Of a stretch of 9,239 nt of DNA, positions 4,477 to 9,239 are shown one piece after another. Every line of letters starts with the position of its first letter. The first letter of the stretch is position 1. The stretch comes from Fimisoma sp964619315 (GTDB lineage: Bacteria > Bacillota > Clostridia > Peptostreptococcales > Anaerovoracaceae). The notes under the pieces are model-generated. The model was not told the DNA's origin. It was given only the letters and a program-made list of their open reading frames with translations, and did no database searches. The stretch lies in assembly GCA_964619315.1 (NCBI GenBank), contig CAZUEH010000032.1:1-9239 (forward strand). The letters run 5' to 3'. A program made the position numbers and the translations under genes.

Positions 4477-6108
4477 ATGAGTATGTTTTGTTACCAATGC
4501 CAAGAAACCGCAAAAGGTACCGGTTGTGAGGTAAGAGGTGTGTGTGGCAAAAATGAGGAAGTTGCAAAATTGCAAGACTTGCTGATTTATGTTACAAAAG
4601 GGATTTCTGAAATCGTGGTAAAAGGAAAAGTGGATGTTAAATCCATAAGTGAAGTAAATCATGAAGTTTTAAAAAGTCTTTTTATCACTATTACAAATGC
4701 TAATTTTGATGACGGTGCAATCGAAAATCAAATCCATAAAATGATTGGATTTAGAAACGAGCTAAAAAAACAGATTTCTGGTGTTAACCTTGGTGATGCA
4801 GCGGAGTTTGAAGTAAGCGATAGAGCATCGATGTTAGACAAAGCATCTAAAGTAGGTGTACTTTCAACTGAAAATGAAGATGTTCGTTCTCTTAGAGAGA
4901 TGATTATCTATGGCTTGAAAGGTATGGCAGCATATACACATCACGCTCTTAATATCAGCAAAGAAGATCTTGCTATCAGTGCATTTATATATGAGGCACT
5001 TGCGTCAACCCTTGATAATTCATTGTCAGCAGACAATCTTGTGGCATTAACATTAAAGACAGGCGAGTTTGGCGTGAAAGCGATGGCGCTGTTAGATGAA
5101 GCCAATACCTCCAAATATGGAAATCCTGAAATTACCAGCGTTAATATTGGTGTAAGAAACAATCCTGGAATACTGATTTCAGGCCATGATCTCACTGATT
5201 TAGAGCAACTACTGGAACAAACCAAGGGTACTGGTATTGATGTTTATACCCATAGCGAAATGCTTCCGGCACATTATTATCCATTTTTCAAGAAGTATGA
5301 TAATTTTGCGGGAAATTACGGTGGTTCATGGTGGCAGCAAGTTACGGAATTTGGAACCTTTAATGGACCGATTTTATTTACTACAAACTGTATTGTGCCT
5401 CCAAGAAGTGAGGAAATCAGACAAAGAATCTTTACTTCCGGTGCATCGGGTTACCCGGGATGTATGCACATCACAGCCGATGAAAATGGCAAGAAAGATT
5501 TTTCTGAAATCATTACGATGGCAAAGCAGTGTAAGCCTCCGGTAGAAATTGAAACAGGCAGTATTGTTGGCGGTTTTGCTCACAATCAAGTTTTTGCTCT
5601 TGCAGATAAAGTAGTGGATGCCGTAAAATCAGGTGCTATTAAGAAGTTCTTTGTTATGGCAGGCTGTGATGGCAGAATGAAATCTCGTGAGTATTACACC
5701 GAGTTTGCAAAAAAACTGCCTAATGACACAGTTATTCTCACAGCGGGATGTGCCAAGTACCGTTACAATAAACTTGGATTGGGAGATATCGGAGGTATTC
5801 CAAGAGTTCTTGATGCTGGTCAGTGTAATGATTCCTACTCGCTTGTAGTAATCGCATTGAAGCTGAAGGAAATATTTGGACTTGACGATGTTAACGATCT
5901 ACCGATTGCATATAACATTGCTTGGTATGAGCAAAAGGCGGTAATTGTACTACTTGCGTTACTTTATTTAGGTGTGAAGAATATCCATCTTGGACCTACC
6001 TTACCAGGATTTTTATCTCCGAACGTTGCAAAGGTCCTTGTTGAAAAATTTGGCATTGCAGGTATCGGACAAGTTGAAGATGATATCAAGTTATTCATGG
6101 GCGAATAA
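4477..6108 (+). CDS. hcp: Hybrid cluster protein (hydroxylamine reductase / NO reductase)
   Basis: The product has 543 residues, normal for the family from strict anaerobes. The N-terminal cluster motif is Cys5-x2-Cys8-x8-Cys17-x5-Cys23. All hybrid-cluster ligands can be placed: His237, Glu261, Cys305, Cys397 (the persulfide position), Cys425, Cys450 and Glu485. They follow the Desulfovibrio enzyme's numbering with constant offsets of 7 and then 9, so the active site is complete. The protein is cytoplasmic; reduction of hydroxylamine and of nitric oxide has been described for the family, and it protects against nitrosative stress. GGAGGG lies at 4464-4469 before ATG 4477. It is the last gene of the operon, 19 bp after rubredoxin, and is followed by a strong terminator. 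The Cys spacing marks it as the anaerobe type rather than the enterobacterial type, and no Hcr reductase gene is present here. Confidence 0.97.
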   Translation: MSMFCYQCQETAKGTGCEVRGVCGKNEEVAKLQDLLIYVTKGISEIVVKGKVDVKSISEVNHEVLKSLFITITNANFDDGAIENQIHKMIGFRNELKKQISGVNLGDAAEFEVSDRASMLDKASKVGVLSTENEDVRSLREMIIYGLKGMAAYTHHALNISKEDLAISAFIYEALASTLDNSLSADNLVALTLKTGEFGVKAMALLDEANTSKYGNPEITSVNIGVRNNPGILISGHDLTDLEQLLEQTKGTGIDVYTHSEMLPAHYYPFFKKYDNFAGNYGGSWWQQVTEFGTFNGPILFTTNCIVPPRSEEIRQRIFTSGASGYPGCMHITADENGKKDFSEIITMAKQCKPPVEIETGSIVGGFAHNQVFALADKVVDAVKSGAIKKFFVMAGCDGRMKSREYYTEFAKKLPNDTVILTAGCAKYRYNKLGLGDIGGIPRVLDAGQCNDSYSLVVIALKLKEIFGLDDVNDLPIAYNIAWYEQKAVIVLLALLYLGVKNIHLGPTLPGFLSPNVAKVLVEKFGIAGIGQVEDDIKLFMGE

Positions 6109-6128
6109 TTCGTTTTGATATTTTAAAT

Positions 6129-6172
6129 AAAAGCAAAGATTCTGATTAACATTCGGAATCTTTGCTTTTTTA
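6129..6172 (+). terminator. Factor-independent terminator after hcp
   Basis: The arms 6129-6142 (AAAAGCAAAGATTC) and 6156-6169 (GAATCTTTGCTTTT) form a 14-bp perfect stem around a 13-nt loop, and the T run ends the stem (TTTTTT at 6166-6171). Confidence 0.9.
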
Positions 6173-6193
6173 TATTTAGAAATAAATTTGTCA

Positions 6194-6281
6194 CCACCCA
6201 TATGCAAGGATACCCTGGACAATACTTGGATTATAATGTGAAAGCAAGAGCCGTTACATCAAGATAAAGATGCAACGGTTC
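6194..6281 (+). repeat. Dispersed repeat copy 4 (44-bp core plus hairpin)
   Basis: The core is 6194-6237, with TGCAAGGAT, CTGGAC and a perfect TATAAT end. The hairpin arms are 6248-6260 (GAGCCGTTACATC) and 6269-6281 (GATGCAACGGTTC), 13 pairs including two that are G-U if transcribed, with an 8-nt loop. Confidence 0.85.
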
Positions 6282-6388
6282 AATTCAATAGTGCAGTTGA
6301 TACTAAAGATAACATAACCTTTGCGACTACTCGTACCTCTCATACATCCAAAAGTGTAGCAATCTTGCTATATTTGCTCTTAAACCTA

Positions 6389-6416
6389 TTGATTATTTTG
6401 TAGAATAATGTATAAT
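6389..6416 (+). promoter_or_regulatory. Promoter of the DUF134 gene
   Basis: TTGATT (6389-6394) and TATAAT (6411-6416) are separated by 16 bp. The sequence around the -10 element (ATGTATAATAAGA) is identical to that of the DUF5320 promoter at 9083-9095, and the spacer length is the same. Confidence 0.75.
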
Positions 6417-6428
6417 AAGAGCAATAAA

Positions 6429-6440
6429 AGGCATATGCCA
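6429..6440. promoter_or_regulatory. Operator candidate for the DUF134 protein (autoregulation)
   Basis: AGGCATATGCCA contains the perfect 10-bp palindrome GGCATATGCC (6430-6439). It lies at about +6 to +17 of the predicted transcript, so binding would repress. The same element occurs twice in the DUF5320 promoter (9065-9076 and 9101-9112). Confidence 0.6.
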
Positions 6441-6461
6441 TTAACCAAAGAGGTGATTTCA

Positions 6462-6827
6462 GTGGCAAGACCATGTAAACAGCGACGCATTTGCGCAATG
6501 CCCGGCTGCGAGCGCTTTGGACCTCAAGATGATATAGCTGCCGACCGTCCAAGCATTAAAATGACAATAGATGAGTTTGAAAGCATTCGCTTGATTGATT
6601 TGGAGGGAATGACGCAGGAGCAGTGTGCCGAGCAAATGAATATTGCCAGAACGACTGCACAGACAGTCTATAACAGTGCCCGATTGAAGCTGGCACAGTG
6701 CCTTGTCAACACAAAGCAGCTTCATATTCAAGGGGGAAATTTTGTTCTCTGTGATGGAAATGCAGATAAATGCAGGTGCAGCTGCCCTCGCAAACAGGGC
6801 TGTAAGCACAAAAATAACTTAAAATAG
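6462..6827 (+). CDS. UPF0251/DUF134-family DNA-binding protein
   Basis: The product has 121 residues from GTG 6462. The N-terminus (ARPCKQRRICAMPGCERFGP) is the typical start of DUF134 proteins; residues about 37-90 form a sigma-region-4-like helix-turn-helix (IDEFESIRLIDLEGMTQEQC, then NIARTTAQTVYNSARLKLAQ). The C-terminus has a Cys-rich tail (Cys at 101, 107, 109, 111 and 116) that could bind metal or an iron-sulfur cluster. GTG is preferred because AAGAGGTGA lies at 6448-6456 and the family begins here; the ATG at 6435 lies inside the operator palindrome. Family members are often found beside DUF5320 and NifX-like (dinitrogenase cofactor-type) genes, and such a gene lies in the next block. 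It is likely an autorepressor, as the operator suggests. The metal-responsive role is inference. Confidence 0.88.
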   Translation: MARPCKQRRICAMPGCERFGPQDDIAADRPSIKMTIDEFESIRLIDLEGMTQEQCAEQMNIARTTAQTVYNSARLKLAQCLVNTKQLHIQGGNFVLCDGNADKCRCSCPRKQGCKHKNNLK

Positions 6828-6866
6828 CTTTACAAGTAAATTAAATCAGTAATTGTTATCAGTTGA

Positions 6867-6879
6867 GTGACAGTGTCAC
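6867..6879. promoter_or_regulatory. Palindrome upstream of the double-rubredoxin gene
   Basis: GTGACAGTGTCAC is a 13-bp palindrome with a one-base centre, in the 108-bp gap before the gene at 6936. Its half-site TGACA resembles that of the DUF134-type operators, but the centre differs. No clear -35/-10 pair could be fixed nearby, although TATAAA lies at 6907-6912. It may be an operator for this operon. Confidence 0.4.
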
Positions 6880-6935
6880 AGAACAAATTGTTGCAAGCTG
6901 ATACCATATAAATAAAAAAACAGGAGGTTGAGGCA

Positions 6936-7598
6936 ATGAAAAAATATGTGTGCATGATTTGCGGCTATGTCTATGATGAAGCAGCTGGCATTCCCATCGC
7001 CGGAATTGCACCCGGAACCAAGTGGGAAGATTTACCCGAGGACTGGGTCTGTCCCCTTTGCGGTGCGGCGAAATCAGACTTTAAGGAGCAGACAGCAACT
7101 TCGGCAGCTGTGTCAAAAGCCGCAGAGGTCGAGGAAAGCGATGAGTTGCGAAAGCTCTCTGTCGGTGAATTGTCCTCACTGTGCTCCAATTTAGCAAGGG
7201 GCTGTGAAAAACAGTATCTTGCAGAGGAGTCTGCACTTTTTACACAGCTGTCCGATTATTTTAAATCAAAAACACCTGCTACAGAGCATGATAGCCACCA
7301 AGCACTGTATGAACTTGTACAAAAGGACTTGAATGAGGGCTTTATCAAGGCAAATGCAGCTGCCGGTGTAAATGCCGACAGAGGCGCTCTTCGTGCCTTG
7401 GCTTGGAGCGAAAAGGTATCTCGCATTTTAAACTCTATTCTAAGCCGCTATGAAAAAGATGGTGACGAATTCCTTGTTAATACCAATGTTTATGTATGTG
7501 AAACCTGTGGGTTTATTTATGTAGGTGACGTGGCTCCGGCACTTTGCCCGGTGTGCAAGGTTCCCAGCTGGAAAATTGTGAAAGTGGAAAGGAGGTAA
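6936..7598 (+). CDS. Rubredoxin-like protein with two rubredoxin domains around a helical middle
   Basis: The product has 220 residues. Residues 1-52 are a full rubredoxin (Cys6, Cys9, Cys39, Cys42; GIAPGTKWEDLPEDWVCPLC). Residues 53-70 are an Ala/Glu linker, and about 70-178 are helical. Residues 184-216 form a second, short rubredoxin-like knuckle pair (Cys188-x2-Cys191-Gly, Cys204-Pro-x-Cys207) of the kind found at the end of rubrerythrin. The middle has the length and helix pattern of a rubrerythrin-like four-helix domain but shows no ExxH iron motif, so it has probably lost the diiron site or is unrelated. It is likely a cytoplasmic electron carrier feeding the rubrerythrin fusion encoded 6 bp downstream. 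GGAGG lies at 6923-6927 before ATG 6936, and the gene's end carries the next ribosome binding site. Exact function unknown. Confidence 0.85.
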   Translation: MKKYVCMICGYVYDEAAGIPIAGIAPGTKWEDLPEDWVCPLCGAAKSDFKEQTATSAAVSKAAEVEESDELRKLSVGELSSLCSNLARGCEKQYLAEESALFTQLSDYFKSKTPATEHDSHQALYELVQKDLNEGFIKANAAAGVNADRGALRALAWSEKVSRILNSILSRYEKDGDEFLVNTNVYVCETCGFIYVGDVAPALCPVCKVPSWKIVKVERR

Positions 7599-7604
7599 CC
7601 CATT

Positions 7605-8795
7605 ATGAAAAAGATTGCAGTAAGAAATATTCGCCTTTGCACAAAGGACTGTCTTTGCCTTTATGTATGTCCCACAGGAGCTACTGATACAGAAAACAGT
7701 ATTGTTGACGTGAATAAATGCATTGGCTGTGGCGTATGTGCCAATGCCTGCCCTTCAGGGGCAATTTCTATTGTGCCTGTGGAGTATCCTCCTCAGCAAC
7801 CCAAGAAAAACAGCGTGGCAAATACACTAACCGAGCTTGCTGAAAGCAAAGCCATTCAAGAAAAGGCTGCCTTGCAAATTGCAGAGAATACAGATAATAC
7901 CGTGCTTCGTCAGTTGGCGGAAGCTATTGCAAAAGCTAACCGCTTAATGAGCGAAGATTTGCTCCGTGAATCAGGCTTTATGCTGCCTCAAAGCGAAAAC
8001 ACACATACATTGTTGCAGTCCTTGCTGGACAACCCTCCTTTCGATGACTTTCCAAGTGAGGCTGTCCGTAAGTTGCTTGACAAAATACCGAACAATGAAA
8101 AAAAGACAAATAATATGGAGGATAAAGAAATGGAAAAATGGCGTTGTAACGTATGCGGATATATTCATGAGGGTCCGTTGCCAGAATATTTCAAGTGCCC
8201 ACGCTGTAAGCAGCCCGCTTCTGTATTTGTAAAGGTTGAGGAAGAAATTGTCGCAGCAGAAAACCCATATGCAGGCACAAAAACAGAGAAAAACCTTGCT
8301 GAAGCCTTTGCAGGTGAAAGTCAGGCTCGTAATAAGTATACTTATTTTGCAAGTATTGCACAGCGTGAGGGTTACGATCAGCTTTCTGAGCTTTTCTTAA
8401 AAACTGCACGCAATGAGCAGGAGCACGCACGCATTTGGTTTGAGGAGCTTGGACATCTGGGCAAGACCGCACAGAATCTTCTTGCTGCTGCCGAGGGCGA
8501 AAACTATGAGTGGACAGATATGTACGACCGTATGGCAAAGGATGCCGATGCGGAAGGCTTCCACGATTTAGCAGAGCGTTTTCGCAAGGTTGGCGCAATT
8601 GAGAAAGCCCACGAGGAGCGTTACCGTGCTCTGCTTAAAAATGTGGAGATGCAGCAGGTATTTGAAAAGGGTGAGCAGACCATGTGGGAATGCCGTATCT
8701 GCGGACACTTGGTTATGGGTACAAAGGCACCTGAGGTTTGCCCTGTCTGCAAATATGCACAAAGCTATTTTGAAGTTAGAAAAGAGAACTATTAA
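7605..8795 (+). CDS. Ferredoxin-rubrerythrin fusion protein
   Basis: The product has 396 residues, about twice the usual rubrerythrin. Residues 1-58 form a two-cluster ferredoxin: Cys39-x2-Cys42-x2-Cys45-x3-Cys49-Pro is standard, while the first set has unusual spacing (Cys12-x3-Cys16-x-Cys18-x3-Cys22-Pro). Residues 60-165 are helical and unrecognised. Residues 176-396 are a full rubrerythrin with a rubredoxin domain at each end: Cys181/184/198/201; a ferritin-like diiron domain with Glu238, ExxH at 271-274, Glu317 and ExxH at 333-336; then Cys363/366/379/382. Rubrerythrins reduce hydrogen peroxide in anaerobes with electrons from rubredoxin or ferredoxin; here the donor appears to be fused. 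AAAGGAGG at 7588-7595 lies in the end of the upstream gene. A second ribosome binding site and in-frame ATG occur inside the gene, so a separate rubrerythrin may also be made. Confidence 0.92.
   Translation: MKKIAVRNIRLCTKDCLCLYVCPTGATDTENSIVDVNKCIGCGVCANACPSGAISIVPVEYPPQQPKKNSVANTLTELAESKAIQEKAALQIAENTDNTVLRQLAEAIAKANRLMSEDLLRESGFMLPQSENTHTLLQSLLDNPPFDDFPSEAVRKLLDKIPNNEKKTNNMEDKEMEKWRCNVCGYIHEGPLPEYFKCPRCKQPASVFVKVEEEIVAAENPYAGTKTEKNLAEAFAGESQARNKYTYFASIAQREGYDQLSELFLKTARNEQEHARIWFEELGHLGKTAQNLLAAAEGENYEWTDMYDRMAKDADAEGFHDLAERFRKVGAIEKAHEERYRALLKNVEMQQVFEKGEQTMWECRICGHLVMGTKAPEVCPVCKYAQSYFEVRKENY
8117..8132 (+). promoter_or_regulatory. Internal ribosome binding site and in-frame start in the fusion gene
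   Basis: GGAGG at 8117-8121 lies 8 nt before ATG 8130, codon 176 of the fusion, exactly where the first rubredoxin domain begins (MEKWRCNVCGY). The spacing is ideal. Initiation here would give a free 221-residue rubrerythrin of normal architecture. Confidence 0.6.
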
Positions 8796-8825
8796 AAGTT
8801 CTACTCAAAACAAAATTAAAGTGAC

Positions 8826-8860
8826 AAAAGCCGTCTGAAATTTTCAGGCGGCTTTTACCG
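8826..8860 (+). terminator. Factor-independent terminator after the rubrerythrin fusion gene
   Basis: The arms 8826-8838 and 8844-8856 (AAAAGCCGTCTGA with TCAGGCGGCTTTT) pair over 13 positions with one G-U, in a G+C-rich stem ending in TTTT. Its end touches the core of repeat copy 5, which starts at 8858. Confidence 0.85.
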
Positions 8861-8931
8861 TCTTTACTTGAGGATTGACTGGACTATATTGGGTCTATAA
8901 AGTTCAAGAACTACAACACTGTTGGTGTAGT
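8858..8931 (+). repeat. Dispersed repeat copy 5 (44-bp core plus hairpin)
   Basis: The core is 8858-8901, with GAGGAT in place of CAAGGAT, CTGGAC and a TATAAA end. The hairpin arms are 8910-8918 (ACTACAACA) and 8923-8931 (TGGTGTAGT), nine positions with one mismatch and a 4-nt loop; it is the weakest hairpin of the five. Confidence 0.8.
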
Positions 8932-9063
8932 GACACCACGCATAATCTTTATTATTAGAACCTTCAAAATAGCTAAGGATTTAGCTTGTATTTTTGTCAC
9001 CAACTCGCAAAAATATTAATCAAAACTATAGATTGGCAGCTTTTTAATTATTTCAAAAAGTTA

Positions 9064-9091
9064 TTGACATATGCCACAAACGATGTATAAT
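9064..9091 (+). promoter_or_regulatory. Promoter of the DUF5320 gene
   Basis: A perfect TTGACA (9064-9069) and a perfect TATAAT (9086-9091) are separated by 16 bp. This is a strong housekeeping promoter that would need repression to be controlled, as the flanking operators suggest. Confidence 0.85.
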
Positions 9092-9112
9092 AAGAATAGA
9101 TGGCATATGTCA
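9065..9112. promoter_or_regulatory. Paired operator in the DUF5320 promoter
   Basis: TGACATATGCCA (9065-9076) and TGGCATATGTCA (9101-9112) are perfect inverted copies of each other, 12 bp each with 24 bp between. Each is also a palindrome with one mismatched pair. The first overlaps the -35 element; the second lies at about +4 to +15. Together they bracket the promoter, as expected for a repressor binding two sites 36 bp apart centre to centre. The same element lies upstream of the DUF134 gene. Confidence 0.7.
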
Positions 9113-9135
9113 GAAAATATAAGGAGGTGAATAAC

Positions 9136-9239
9136 ATGCCAAGAAGGGATGGAACCGGTCCGATGGGTGCTGGATCAATGACTGGAAGAGGTTTAGGACT
9201 TTGCACAGGTGCTAATGCAGTAAAGTATGGAGCTGGTCT
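9136..9239 (+). CDS. DUF5320-type small protein, N-terminus only (partial)
   Basis: ATG 9136 follows AAGGAGGTGA by 5 nt. The 34 visible codons give a Gly/Met-rich start (MPRRDGTGPMGAGSMTGRGL, then GLCTG), which is the hallmark beginning of DUF5320 proteins. These small proteins are usually encoded next to NifX/NifB-type dinitrogenase iron-molybdenum cofactor proteins and Mrp-type iron-sulfur ATPases, often with a DUF134 regulator nearby; their biochemical role is not settled. The gene runs off the window. It is preceded by repeat copy 5, so it may belong to a new cassette. Confidence 0.8.
   Translation, partial: MPRRDGTGPMGAGSMTGRGLGLCTGANAVKYGAG

Larger units (their letters stand above)
6109..6461. 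other. Intergenic region between hcp and the DUF134 gene
   Basis: In order it holds the hcp terminator, repeat copy 4 (6194-6281), about 107 bp in which I see nothing definite (6282-6388), and the promoter and operator of the DUF134 gene. Confidence 0.6.
8796..9135. other. Intergenic region before the DUF5320 gene
   Basis: It holds the terminator (8826-8860), repeat copy 5 (8858-8931), about 130 bp of A+T-rich DNA with nothing definite (8932-9063), then the promoter with two operator copies and a strong ribosome binding site (AAGGAGGTGA, 9121-9130). Confidence 0.6.

Noticed and set aside
4108..4662. A 184-codon minus-strand open frame opposite cupin, rubredoxin and hcp
   Set aside because: It is opposite three well-supported genes, and its His/Phe/Leu-rich product is typical of antisense translation.
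6408..6461. Upstream ATGs for the DUF134 gene (6408, 6435)
   Set aside because: The first lies at the -10 element and the second inside the operator palindrome; the family start and the ribosome binding site point to GTG 6462.
301..8931. The five repeats as a CRISPR array
   Set aside because: The intervals are hundreds to thousands of bases and contain genes, and the cores vary; there are no regular short spacers.
301..8931. The five repeats as integron attC sites
   Set aside because: The core-plus-hairpin form is reminiscent, but the integron core sites (GTTRRRY/RYYYAAC) are not seen at the ends, and the visible recombinase is a serine type, not a tyrosine integrase.
6187..9004. TTTGTCACCA occurring at both 6188-6197 and about 8994-9003
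   Set aside because: A ten-base match between two A+T-rich intergenic regions, with no shared flanks or fixed position relative to the repeats; it may be chance.

Overview
The window reads as an accessory region from an anaerobic Gram-positive bacterium, most likely a gut-type member of the Clostridia. This rests on strong AGGAGG ribosome binding sites, an A+T-rich base composition, a clostridial-type large serine recombinase tail, and an oxygen-sensitive anaerobe gene set (hybrid cluster protein, rubredoxins, rubrerythrin, ferredoxins). No genus can be named from the sequence alone.

Layout. The 3' end of a large serine recombinase gene (1-300, +) comes first. Two related genes follow on the minus strand (433-771 and 1128-1478), each encoding an XRE-type DNA-binding domain with one N-terminal membrane helix. 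Next is a Crp/Fnr-type regulator on the minus strand (1852-2493). It is divergent from a five-gene plus-strand operon (2605-6108): two halves of a COG0701-type permease, the second carrying a ferredoxin domain; a small cupin; a 54-residue rubredoxin; and a hybrid cluster protein (hcp), followed by a good terminator. A third block on the plus strand (6462-8795) holds a UPF0251/DUF134 DNA-binding protein, a protein with a rubredoxin at each end, and a ferredoxin-rubrerythrin fusion, again with a good terminator. The window ends 34 codons into a DUF5320-type gene (9136 onward).

How the genes work together. The hcp block looks like a nitrosative or redox stress operon under its own Crp/Fnr-type regulator. 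Rubredoxin is a plausible electron donor. The rubrerythrin block is an oxidative-stress (peroxide-reducing) set. The two themes match, but the blocks differ in base composition by eye (the rubrerythrin block is richer in G+C), which suggests separate origins.

The most unusual signal is a dispersed repeat found five times in the same orientation (starting at 301, 967, 1709, 6194 and 8858). Each copy has a 44-bp conserved core of constant length, with an invariant CTGGAC and a TATAAT-like end. A hairpin follows within 3-13 nt; its sequence differs in every copy but its pairing is kept. The copies sit exactly at the boundaries between gene blocks, and the first begins at the base after the recombinase stop codon. 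I read the region as a chain of cassettes, possibly bounded by attachment-type sites, but this is inference. A second signal is a near-palindromic operator (RGCATATGYC core) shared by the promoters of the DUF134 and DUF5320 genes, which predicts a DUF134 regulon.
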